Assembly: GCA_037447655.1 (NCBI GenBank)
Contig: JBBHKE010003029.1
Span: forward strand, 30,001 to 90,516
DNA from: Zygnema cylindricum
Lineage: Eukaryota; Streptophyta; Zygnematophyceae; Zygnematales; Zygnemataceae
Direction of reading: 5' to 3'
DNA: 60,516 nt
Each line of letters opens with the position of its first letter. Position 1 is the first letter of the stretch. The notes below the pieces were generated by a model. That model ran no database searches. It had not been told where the DNA came from and saw only the letters and a program-made list of their open reading frames with translations. Position numbers and translations under genes: made by a program. Positions 44,692 to 54,952 of the stretch are shown piece by piece.

Positions 44692-45333
44692 CTAAATATC
44701 TGTGTGTACTAAATCTAGAATTTTTTCTCCCTTATAGGTGGCAGTTTTTGGGAATGGTAACCTGTGTGCTTTACCTTGATCACATCCACTACAATCACTT
44801 AGATTCTCACTTTCACCGAACTGAATCCCTTCCACTACTCCCATCTTTTTCATCTCTCTTAACTTATCTAGATTCACATGCCCAAGCCTCTTATGCCACA
44901 ACATTATATCATGAACATCAGCATAATAAAGTTTCTTCTTTTCATTGCTTAAAATCAGCCTAAACATCCCTTGGCTACCTTTTTCAGCAGTGAAATAAAC
45001 TTCCTCCTCAAAACTAGCAGTAAAGACTCTTTTCTTAGTGCTTGTATCAAAACCCTTATCATCTAATACAGACGTAGACATGAGGTATTTGTTCAGCTCC
45101 GGAATAAACAATTCATCGGAGAATGTAACTATAGATGTCTTTCCTTCTACTAACACTTTTAGATCTACTGATCCTACAATAGTAGTAGTGACTATCCTCC
45201 CATCCTCGTACTCTATCTCTACGGTGGGAATCTTTCTTATCTTAGTGAACTGGTGTTTATCTTTACACATGTGCATGGATGCACTTGAATTTACAATCCA
45301 GCCTGCTTCACCTTTCAATCCACCGAAAAACAC
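44692..45333 (-). CDS. Protease remnant and GAG-pre-integrase frame of element Y (copia)
   Basis: 213 codons. The N-terminal end carries GGLKGEAGWIVNSSASMHMC, where functional copia proteases have D-S-G-A; the catalytic Asp is Asn. Then comes a beta-rich protease body, followed by the GAG-pre-integrase zinc domain (LWHKRLGHVNLDKLREM, ending DCSGCDQGK). A stop separates it from the integrase frame by 12 bases. Confidence 0.85.
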   Translation of the reverse strand: MFFGGLKGEAGWIVNSSASMHMCKDKHQFTKIRKIPTVEIEYEDGRIVTTTIVGSVDLKVLVEGKTSIVTFSDELFIPELNKYLMSTSVLDDKGFDTSTKKRVFTASFEEEVYFTAEKGSQGMFRLILSNEKKKLYYADVHDIMLWHKRLGHVNLDKLREMKKMGVVEGIQFGESENLSDCSGCDQGKAHRLPFPKTATYKGEKILDLVHTDI

Positions 45334-45439
45334 ATTTCTGCTTTCGTGGAGACCTTGTTTTTCGCTTCCAACTCCTCATCCAATAGAAGTTTATCGTCCT
45401 CGTCCTTGGATTCCGCCTCATGTACTTGTGTCATAAGAG

Positions 45440-46400
45440 CCTTTTTCTTTCCTCTCGAGGGTCCACCGGTCTACCCCTCCTTTGACAGTAGCTCGGTCAA
45501 CTCAGTGCATTCAGCCATATAGTGCCCCGGTTTCTTACAAAAATGGCACAAACCCTTGGGAGTCCTTGGTCCGAACTCCTCGGTCTGATTTTTTTGCCCC
45601 TCCCCTCGATAATTTCCAACTTGTTTTTTGGAATCATTGTTTCTCCAATCGGTCCCAGCTGCCAAAGCTTGCCCACTCTTTCCTCCCATTTGGATCTCAA
45701 TTGTATTCTCCCAAACGAGAATCATCCCTACCACTGAATTCCAAATCCACTTTGAGTGCGCCAAGTCTTGCACACGGTTGACTATGTTCTCGAACTCATC
45801 GGGTAACTTCATCAGTAAACAATTAACCTTTTCCTATTCACTAATACTTTTCTAACACTCTCTAGTTCCATGAAAAGTGTAGCAAGCTCATTGCAATAAT
45901 CCAACATCTTCCCCCCTTTGTATATATACTCCTTAATTTTCTGATCCGCCAACTGTTGTTGCTGAATCGTACCACTTCGGTATATCTCTATGAGAGCCAC
46001 CCAAAGATCGAATGCCCTCTCTACCTGCAAATAGGGAGATGCAAACCCTTGAGTAAGATAGAGGAGGATGAAGTGCTAAGCCGGTATATTGTTGTAGTCC
46101 CAAGTATCGATATCATTCTCCTCGTTCCTCGAAATAGGTGACATGAATGCCAAACCGTTTGCTACTGGTGTGACCGTCTTCGTTTCCTTTACTGTGTCCA
46201 CCACCTCTCCTTTGAAGATGGATCTGCATCTCTAGTGAATCTGCCTCTTGTAAACCCTGGAGGTATTCAAAGTCTGGATGGACGCCTCACTCGTCCACTC
46301 ACTATTCCCCAAAATTGTTTCTCACATAGAGCTCCTGTCATCATACTTTCCCAGTATATGAAACCAACTCCATTGAATATGGGCACCCTAGATGGTGGGC
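45440..46400 (-). pseudogene. gag of element Y (copia nucleocapsid)
   Basis: N-terminal PPSRVPIFNGVGFIYWES segment, then the core LADQKIKEYIYKGGKMLDYC NELATLFMELES, a +1 break near 45812, and MKLPDEFENIVNRVQDLAHS with a C-terminal CX2CX4HX4C zinc knuckle (CHFCKKPGHYMAEC). This is the domain order of copia gag (UBN2 type). Confidence 0.82.
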
Positions 46401-46408
46401 CCATAACT
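46394..46408 (-). promoter_or_regulatory. Primer-binding site of element Y
   Basis: On the - strand agttatgggcccacc follows the LTR end (GAGTTATA). It has one change from the X site and contains the same in-frame gag ATG. Confidence 0.72.
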
Positions 46409-47394
46409 TATAACTCTGAGACCTCCATATGACCTTAGAGTAGGCAGCTCACACGAAGCCTCTAGGATAACCCTGACCTCTTTGTGTTTCAGCAAGAATA
46501 ACTGCCACCCTGGTAGACAAAAACTCTGACCACGTACACTCTTGTAAAGGCAAGACTCCCTTGAGTTGATAACAAAAAGATTCTCTGAATTTTCTCCCAT
46601 GAGCAGTAAGTTATGAAGGGTCAAAGTTGACTTTTTGTACAGAAGCTCCCTGGGAGAGAGGGTCCAATCTATCAAATTTTTGTAAGTCCTATCTCTCACT
46701 AAAACTCTATCTACTGAAGTATGGCACCAATCATAATAGTGTATCGTACATAAAGGTACAGGTGCCGTTGTACTTTATGTACGGCCATTGTACGACATGG
46801 CCAAAAAGTCGACACATGTCATTTTTGGATTCGTTCATGGAATCCCCGAAGATGTCGTAATCCAATGTGATTGTGCCTCGTGGGGATTGATGTGACGTCG
46901 ACCGCAAACCGCCAAAAACCTATTGCGCGATTTGGTATGCTTCGTGGCCGTTCGATTAAGCCGGATTACAATCGTGGCCGTCATAAATACTTGTGCAATA
47001 TTTGTTTCACCTTTGAAACAAAATACGCGGTATCTGTTCGGATGTGCCGTACGCCGTACATTACAAACTGTATCTATGTCTAAATATCTCGTTGAATGAA
47101 GATACCCGATGTGTTAACATTTAAATAACTATTAAACCTTATATCATATATCTCTGGTTTAGACTAGTTGGCTAAGGCTACCGGCTACCGACTACTTTGT
47201 AAAAAAAATCTACTAACCTAATATCTATCTCCTTCGGGATAGCATAGGCGGCCATGGCTCTACCTCCCTCTCTAACTTTCAATGACTGCGACAAGTGTGG
47301 GAGCTGGAGAGAGGAGTTAGAGGTAGACTGCCTTTGCTTCTTTTCTGCATTTTATAAAATGTAGAAAATACAAAAATATACTTTAATTTCTACA
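46409..47394 (-). repeat. 5' LTR of copia element Y
   Basis: Bounded by tataactctgag and tttctaca. It aligns with the two other LTRs of the array but is shorter. Its right flank (tcctc) does not match the left flank of the array (atata at 36638-36642). Confidence 0.85.
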
Positions 47395-47827
47395 TCCTCG
47401 GATAAAATCCCTTAAAAAAATTTTTGTTAACATCCATCTGATGAACATGGAAATCATGTTCAACAGCTAAAGCAAGTAAAGTGCGGATAGATGTCAACCG
47501 TGCAACTGGAGCAAAGGTTTCATTAAATTCTATACCTTCGATTTGGGAAAATGCCTTCCCCACCAAGCGAGCTTTGTATTTGTCCACCGGTCCATCAATT
47601 TTTTTTCTTTACACAGAAGACCCATTAAGAGCCAATTACCTTTCTTCCAGAGGAAAGGGGAACAAGATTCCACGTTTTGTTCGAAATTTAGGCATTGAAT
47701 TCGACAACATCGACGATTTTCCAAAGGGAGGCATTAAGACGTTTTAGGGCGGTTTTGAGAGAGAGAGGGGCTGAAATAAGAGAGGCAGAGGCCCCAACTG
47801 AGTAAGCATAAGCAAAAGAGGCATGGT
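47395..47827 (-). pseudogene. RT N-terminal remnant of copia element W
   Basis: On the - strand the remnant has NKTWNLVPLSSGRKVIGS, a stop, then DKYKARLVGKAFSQIEGIEF, NETFAPVARLTSIRTLLALA, HQMDVNKNFF, ending exactly where the Y LTR begins. A frameshift and a stop interrupt it. The polypeptide is closer to ordinary plant copia RT than to the X/Y family. It is bounded on both sides by other insertions. Confidence 0.78.
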
Positions 47828-48962
47828 TGTAATTCTATGGGCTCCATTGCCACACTGAATTCGCAGGTTTAAAGAAGCTGATCTAGATAGTGTCGAATCC
47901 AAGCTTATATAAACCCAAATGATTGACCCCTTGAGAATCAGAACCCCATTATAGTTTCACCCTTGGGAAATAAGAATTTTTCTGTGCTTAGTTCCACCAC
48001 AGAATGCAAAGTTAGAATATGAGTTTTGGATAACATTCCCCACTTTGACTTTCCCTTAGAAATGCAGCCACCATGGTAGGCAAACACTTTGACCAACTAC
48101 ACCCTTTTGTAGCCTAGACTCCTCAAGTCCGCAAACAAAAAGAATCAATGAAATTGGTCAACTAAGTTAAATGTTATGGCTGGCCAAAGTTAGCCTTTTC
48201 TACAAGATGATCTCTAGGAAAGGCGGTTACCTTCCCAAAATATTTTAAATCATAAACCCCTCTCTAAACTCCCTAGTACTGGAATACTGACCAATCACAA
48301 GAGTGTACCGTACAAGAAAGTACAAGTGCCGGAGTACTTTCTGTACGGACATTGTACGACATAGCCATATTGCAACATTTGTGACATCCGAATTTGTTGT
48401 CTTGCGTTCGGAGATTCTGTAAACCTGTATGATGTTGCCACGTGTCATTCGGAGTGGCGACGTCCGCAAACCGCCAAATTTTCCTTTCCGCGAAGTTGGG
48501 GCTAACCATGGTTGTCCGATTTATATCGTCATTTAATACGGACCGTCGAAACAAATGTCCGCACTATTTGTTTCGTTCGGTACTTAAAGTACAATTGTTT
48601 CTATGCCCTATCAACCCATAATCTAGTTAAATGGAAATCTCTATTTGTAATTGTTTAAATAACTATCAAACCCTATATACCTTATCACTAGTCCCAGACT
48701 TAACAAACAAAGTTGACGGCTACGGGTGTCTTGACGGACGATAGGTACCAGGATCAATTCCTGGGTCCGTCAAACACTTTTTTGGTAAATCTACCTAACT
48801 TACCCATTGTCTTTTCTAGAGGGCCTAGGCAGCCATGGCTCTATCTCCCTATCCAGCTTTAAGTGACTACAACAAGTGTGGGGGCTTGGAGAGGGGAGTT
48901 AGAGGCAGACTGCCTCTCCTTTTTTCTCTCATAATACAGACCTAGAAAATACACAAATATCA
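47828..48962 (-). repeat. 3' LTR of element Z
   Basis: Bounded by tgtaattc and caaatatca (TGATATTTG...AATTACA on the - strand), followed by the polypurine tract aaataagggg read on the - strand. Contains gaaagtac-10 nt-gtactttc at 48316-48341 and the ttgacggac...gtccgtcaa stem at 48731-48773. Confidence 0.88.
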
Positions 48963-50557
48963 CCACTCCCCTTATTTTCTAGTCTGTTTTCCTTTCAACT
49001 CCCACATCAAAAAAAAGAAACACCTCCTCCCATTTTTTCTTTTTCCTTTTCCTTTTCCTAACTTTAAGACAATACCCTTATATTTTAAAAGGCCCATTAG
49101 ATGAGCTGAAATAAACGTTCCATCTTGCTGATCACACATTTTATCAAGCATCCCACTTTTCATAAATCTGAGCAAATATTTTATCCACCTCATCTCTTTT
49201 CTATCCACAAAAAATCCAATTTCCCTCTTGCAATTTAAACAATAAGCCCCATCTCCAATTTACGACACACACTCAGATGCTAACCTTTTTACATACACAC
49301 CTTGATAGACGACATCACTCCCATTAGTGATGTCAAAACCATTACCCCCCAAATTTATCGTTAAATCAAGAGTCCCCACTAAGTCCCTCCTAAAATCTAC
49401 ATCGTCCGTAATTACATTTTTATCCATGATACTCACCTCATTTTTTGAACTTTCCTCACTCTCTCCCATGGAATTCTTTTCACTATCACTTTCTGACTTT
49501 ATTCCCAATAAATATTTCTTCTCCCCTAAACCTTTCATCAAATATTCCTCTTCTCCCTTATCCTTTGGAGCCACACTTAGATTTACTTCTCCCATTTCCT
49601 CGGAATCTGTTGAAGTCTCCCTTTTCGACCAGTTTTTTGTTTCCAAAAGATCTCTTTCCACCAAAGTTATGATAGGGTTTACCTTTGTCTTTCTTCCTCT
49701 CATCATGCTTCCGCAAGTCACCATCGTTCCTCTTATCACGCTTCCGCCAGTAACCACCAGTGCATTCACCGTGTCACTTCCCCTACGAAGCTCTAAAGTG
49801 CTTTCCCTCACAAGAATCATCCCTATGGTAATGTTCCAAGTCCATGAGGAGCAATCCATTGTCTGCATACGGTAAATTATGTCTTCGTACTCATCTGCAA
49901 GTTTCATGATTAGTGTGTTAATCGTTCTCACCTCAGATTCTACATATCCCACACTAGCAAGCTCAACATATAACGCAACAATATCATTGTAGAACTCTAT
50001 TATGTTATCGCCTTTATAAACATAGGCCTTGATTTCTTGTTTTACTAACTGCTCCCTTTGTATAGTCTCACTCTTATAAATCTGAATTATTGTTTTCCAG
50101 ATTTCTTAAGGCTTGGTTAGATTTAAAAAAGTGATAGCTATGGACTTAGACACATATCTAAGTATGAGATGTTTTGCTATAGTGTTTTTATATTCCCAAA
50201 AAATTTATGTCATTTTCTTCAAGTTTTGGTTCAGTTGTAATCCCCACAGGTGGAACCGTAGCCGAGAGCCTAGCTCCCCTCATCATTGGTGTCCCTTTAT
50301 CCTTCTCCCCTTTTTCCCCTTCGATAGTTATGATTTTCACGTCACCTTCTGTTGCATCCTTACTCTGGTTGGTTTTATGGAAAGCCCAACATGATTCTCT
50401 ATAATGAGTTCCTCAAAAGCACGGTGGCGGACACCTCACTTGTCCCGAAAAAATTCCCCATAAATGCTTTTTGAAAAGCTATCCCTCCATTGTAAATTCC
50501 CAATAAGTGAAGTCTGTTCCATCAAACATAGGCACCCTAGATGGTGGGTCCATGACT
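48963..50557 (-). pseudogene. Interior of element Z: gag fused to an RNase H remnant
   Basis: The gag start is near 50553 (MDPPSRVPMFDGTDFTYWEF), with breaks at 49953-50400. The frame 49260-49952 (230 codons) holds gag core (LIMKLADEYEDIIYRMQTMD) and a polar region. It then runs without a break into DFRRDLVGTLDLTINLGGNG FDITNGSDVVYQGV, the part of RNase H around its first acidic residue. 48972-49208 adds the RNase H end (EMRWIKYLLRFMKS; GTFISAHLMGLLKYKG). Protease, integrase and RT are absent. This is a deletion derivative with LTRs, a primer site and a polypurine tract, the set needed for mobilisation in trans. Confidence 0.8.
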
Positions 50558-51686
50558 TGTAATTGTGTGGGCTCCATTGCCACACAAAATTCGCAGATCC
50601 AAAGAAGCTAATCTAGGTAATGCCGACTCCAAATTTATATAAACCCAAATGATTGACCTCTTGATAATTAGAACCCAATTACAATTTCGCCCTTGTGATA
50701 CAAGACTTTTTGTGTGATTAGTTCCTCCAGAGAATGCAAAGTTAGAATATGAGTTTTATATAACATTCCCCACTTTGACTTTCCCTTAGAAATACAGCCA
50801 CCTTGGCAAGCAAACACCTGACCGACTACAACCCTGTGTAGCCTGGACTCCCTTGAGTCCGCAGCAAAATGAATCATTGAAATTGGTCAACTGAGTTAAA
50901 TGTTATGGATGGCCAAAGTTAGCCTTTTATACAAGATGCTCTTTGGGAGAGGCAACTACCTACCCAAAATATTGAAGTTAAACCCCTCTCTAAACTCCCT
51001 AGTACTAAAATACTGACCAATCACACGATTGTATCGTGCAAGAAAGTACAGGTGCTGGAGTACTTTCTGTTCTAACATTGTACGACACAGCCATAATGCG
51101 ACATTTATCACATCCAAATTTGTTGTCTTCCGTTCCGGAGAATGCGTAAACCCGTATGATGTTGCCACGTGTTATCTGGAGTGGTGACGTTTGCAAACCG
51201 TCAAATTGTCCTTTCAGCGAAGCCGACGCTAACCACGGCCGTCCAATTTATATCTTCATTCAATACAGACCGTCCAAACAAATGTCCGTACTATTTGTTT
51301 CGTTCGGTACTTAAAGTACAAATCTTTATATGCGTTATCAACCCGTAATCTAGTTAAATGGAAATCTCTATTTGTAACTATGTAAATAACTATCAAACCT
51401 TATATACCTTAGCACTAGTCGTAGACCTAACGGACAAAGCTGACCGCTACGGGTGTTTTGACGGACACTTGGTACCAAGATCAATTCCTAGGTCCATCAA
51501 ACACCTTTTTGGTAAATCTACCTAATTTACCCCTTTTCTGTAGAGGGCCTAGGCAGCCATGACTCTATCTCACTATCCAGCCTTCAATGATTACATTAAG
51601 TGTGGGGGCTTAGAGAGGGGAGTTAGAGGCAGACTGCCTCTGCCTTTTTCCCTCCTATTACATACCTAGAAAATACACAAATATCA
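50558..51686 (-). repeat. 5' LTR of element Z
   Basis: Bounded by tgtaattgtg and caaatatca. Pairs with the LTR at 47828-48962. The flanks attat (right) and atggt (left of the other LTR) do not match, so Z is either recombinant or has lost its duplication. Confidence 0.87.
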
Positions 51687-52814
51687 ATTATGGCATATGA
51701 AGGTTATAAGATGAAAGGGGGGGACGATAAGGCGTGAGGGATTTTAGTGAGGTAAAAAAGAGGGCTTAGGAATAGGGGTAGTTCCAAGAGGATGAAGCGA
51801 TCGGCCAATGGAGGTTAACGGAGTTTGAGGAGGCATAGTGCACTGTGGCGATAGAAGATTGTGGGAGGGATAAAGAAGGGGAATAGTGGTAAGGATAAGA
51901 AAAATTTGAAGGGAAAAAAGGGTTTGGAGAGAGTGGGGGGGTGGGAAGAATTGGAAGTGTGGCATGGGCAACGTTGGCATTCCCTCCATTTTTAGGGGGA
52001 TTGGAAGCCTCAGGTGCTTTTCGCCTCGCCAATTTTTGACATTTTTCAACGGCATGTCTTTTTGTTTTGCAGTAAGCGCAAAACAAACGGTGCACACCCC
52101 TCGAGTTAGTTTTCTGACTTTGAGCAATAAAAGCATTTGCATGAGAGAGATTTGGAGCAGAAAAAATAAGAAGTTTTGTCTTTTCATACAAAAGTTTTGT
52201 ACAAAAGGAATGAAAGGGAATGGATTGTTCTAGATTGTTAAACGAGGAAATGATAGGGGAAAATATTTCAAGGAGTCCTCCCAAAAGGGTAGAAGAGAGG
52301 TCCTCTTCAGAAAGATGCAGGCATATCATGGTGCACTTTCCGACCGACAATTCGACTGTGCTAATCCAATCTTGCATGGATTACGTTGGCTTTTTCATGG
52401 AGTTGAATAACACTCGTTTTTGAATGCGGCGAGCGGCCCATCCAGTTTGAATGTAAGCTGCTTGAAGACGACTCTAAGCCTCGGTGGAAGAGGAAGCGCC
52501 ACGAATAAGACGAGTGCGCTCGGTAGTAAGTGACATCACTAGGCGAGCGACGCATCCTCGTCTTTTTGTTTCCATGTAGCTATTGCCAACTCTTTTGTAG
52601 CTTTTTCTGCTGATGTATCAATAGAGGAAAGGATATGAGGTTTTGAAATTCCTATAAAATGGTCCCAAATCTTCTCGTGTTTGAAAAAATGCATGGCTGA
52701 AAATGACCAATCATAGAAGTTTTGGCCATCACACTTCTGGATTCTATTAGAAGTGGCATGGCCAGGCCCATAACCTATTGGAGGTGGATTGGCGAAAGCC
52801 ATCAAATTGTACAC
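51687..52814 (-). pseudogene. gag of copia element W
   Basis: On the - strand: MAFANPPPIGYGPGHATSNR, CDGQNFYDWSFSAMHFFKHE (N-terminal gag), then ERTRLIRGASSSTEA, a stop, and RLQAAYIQTGWAARRIQKR. After a frameshift comes MQDWISTVELSVGKCTM, LHLSEEDLSSTLLGGL, and the zinc knuckle CAYCKTKRHAVEKC (CX2CX4HX4C), followed by a Pro/Ser-rich tail. This is a standard copia gag with two lesions, cut off on its 3' side by the Z insertion. Confidence 0.85.
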
Positions 52815-52828
52815 AAGAAAAAGATCAA

Positions 52829-53311
52829 TGCATTAGAGAGAGAAATTGACTTGTATTTGGCATGATAGTCTACGCGCTCTTTGGTGCGCTGTAACTAAAA
52901 GGATCCTAGTCAAGATTCTAATACATTTGTTCAAGATTTTACTTGACTAGGTTCTAATGTATGTAGACTAGATTCTAACGTAAGTTAGATTGTAATGGAT
53001 TGACTCTAGATCGGCAATGTACAAAAGTAATTAAGACCTAAAGTATCAACGTAGACTCAAGCGACAAGGAGTTCAAAGACAAAATTGAAGTACAAAAGAG
53101 AATTAAGACAAACAAAAAACATACGTAGAAAAAGAGAGATCGTCGCCCAAAGGAATTGTACGTAGAGCGACAAGACTGGACCGCACAGGTAGAGTACGAC
53201 AAGACCAAGACCGGACCGACGCATGTAATGATGGGTACGGATGAGAAAAAGACCGGACCGACGTATATAATGACGAGTACGGACAAAACTAATGCTAAAT
53301 GACCCTTAACA
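52829..53311 (-). repeat. 5' LTR of copia element W (483 bp)
   Basis: Starts TGTTAAGGGTC and ends TGCA on the - strand, directly upstream of the W gag. Aligns with 35823-36341 (shared ggatcctagtc, aagattctaat, attaagacctaaagta, gagagatcgtcgc). Confidence 0.82.
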
Positions 53312-53399
53312 GGAAAGCATATGGAGGTTATGACATAATAGACGAAATTAAAAGGTACGTTGAAATAAAACATCGAATACGAACGACAAATAAATCATA

Positions 53400-53630
53400 C
53401 GTCATGCTTAGATTGACAAAAGAAAATGGTACCTTAATATCATACGTCAATACAAAAAAAGGTATTGTACCTTAGATAAATAACCTAAAGAGTTAAACAA
53501 AGTTATTGTAGCAGTAAAACGACACGCCCAAATCGACAAAAGAAACGGTAGGCTAATAAAAATACGTCAATGTAAAAAAAGCTACATCGGAAAACAGCCA
53601 AAAGAGTTAAAAAAGTAATTGTAGCGCTAA
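53400..53630 (+). repeat. Two diverged tandem units of about 115 bp
   Basis: Both units run from attgacaaaagaaa/aatcgacaaaagaaa through atacgtcaat-aaaaaaa to aagagttaaa...attgtagc. Non-coding. It ends at the next Harbinger-like element. Confidence 0.7.
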
Positions 53631-54382
53631 GGGTGACGTTCCATCATGAAGTTATGTAATCGTACGGCGAGCATTACGAGATGCTACATTTGAACGAAGT
53701 TTTGTCACGCAGAGTCTGTAATCCACGTGCTCAAAATTGAATGGTACCACGTAAGATAAGATCGTATATTTAAAATTGTCAAATATTTTTCTCACCGACC
53801 AACTTCAACTTGAAATCTTCATTTGCTTACCATGTACGTGTGGATCAGGTCATCGTACAACATAGCTTTTGTACTCTTCGCAGTCGCCTTGTCAGATACC
53901 AGCTCAATTCTTTTAGGGTTTTTGACTTTTCTGTTTTTTCGCGTGACGAATGAGTGTTGCCACAAATAGTGTGACGAATGGGGGCTAACAAAAATAGCGT
54001 GACGAAAATTCGTTACTAGATTACTTTGTGATTTCGATTAGGATTTTTGAATGATGTATCATGTGCGAATTTTTTAGATTTACGTTGGTTGTCGTGTTGA
54101 CACATGTTCATTATCCAGCGTGTCGTGGCTCAATTTTTTCTGTAAATGGTGATGTACCTCCTCGAGGTACGAGGTACATCACCATTTATAGAAACTTTCG
54201 AAGCGAATGCTTTGCGAAAACAAATCCAACGGTCATTGTTGACTCTCAGATCTTTGGAGAATATTGGTAAGATTCTCTTTAATGTTGTTCGCTAATAAAA
54301 ACAAAATAAGCGGTACGAACTGGTACGGATAAGCGCCGATTTCTGTAAACTACCCCACTTTTCGTCGGATTGAACGCCACCC
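53631..54382. mobile_element. Harbinger-like TIR element with TAA duplication (752 bp)
   Basis: The ends gggtgacgttccatcatg and cggattgaacgccaccc are an imperfect inverted pair, flanked by TAA at 53628-53630 and 54383-54385. No transposase; contains a long perfect hairpin (54143-54188). Confidence 0.78.
54143..54188. repeat. Perfect 18-bp hairpin with 10-nt loop
   Basis: The arms taaatggtgatgtacctc and gaggtacatcaccattta are exact reverse complements around ctcgaggtac. It lies inside the 53631-54382 element. Confidence 0.9.
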
Positions 54383-54385
54383 TAA

Positions 54386-54949
54386 AACGACAAGGAAAAC
54401 ATAAACGTTGTAATGTTAGGAACAAAGCCAAATCGATCCATTGGAAAACGTACGTCGTAAAAGAGACATTGGGTTATACTACAGAGCAAAAAATGACAAA
54501 CAAATAATATGAAAAAGACAAAACCAAAAGGAGCGTTGAGATTTCAAAAGAATACATTGACATTAGAACAATAAAAAGTAAACGTTAACAAAGCATTAAT
54601 AGATCCGTTAAAAAACCTGGGTTGCATACAACATTGTAAAAAAAAAACTAAGGGACGAAACGAAAAATACAAAAAGCGCGTGCACACAAACAACAAGGAA
54701 AAAATTAAACGTCTGAATACAGATTAACAAAGCAAAAAATATATCCGTTGGGCAACGTGGACAAAACCAAAAAGGTTTGTGTACAAAAACGACGTAGAAA
54801 AAAAAAGTGTTTGAATTCAAATCGAGAAATCTGTTGGAAAACATAGTTGTCGAAGGGACGCTACGCTATACTACAAAGTATAAAAGGACTGGAAACGCAG
54901 CACAAACCTTTCAAAATCCGAAACACCCACCAGGAACTCCGGCGTCCGC
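54386..54949. other. No gene seen
   Basis: A-rich spacer between two Harbinger-like elements. It contains repeated motifs such as aaaacgtacgtcg and gaaaaac with no supported frame. Confidence 0.4.
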
Positions 54950-54952
54950 TAA

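Larger units (their letters stand above)
42077..46408 (-). pseudogene. Interior of copia element Y (most complete gag-pol here)
   Basis: Reading on the - strand: gag from the ATG in the primer-binding site near 46404, core at 45812-46030 (WVALIEIYRSGTIQQQQLAD), frameshift, then 45471-45812 ending in a zinc knuckle CHFCKKPGHYMAEC. Protease region at 45200-45333 where DSG reads NSSAS. GAG-pre-integrase at 44692-45060 (MLWHKRLGHVNLDKLREM; CSGCDQGK). Integrase at 44164-44679. A linker, then RT at 43063-43887 and 42764-43054, separated by a frameshift. RNase H at 42090-42716. At least three frameshifts and the protease lesion make it non-autonomous. Confidence 0.9.

Noticed and set aside
49327-49875. 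182-codon + strand frame opposite the Z gag
   Set aside because: Antisense shadow of the gag-RNase H frame; the - strand has recognisable copia motifs.
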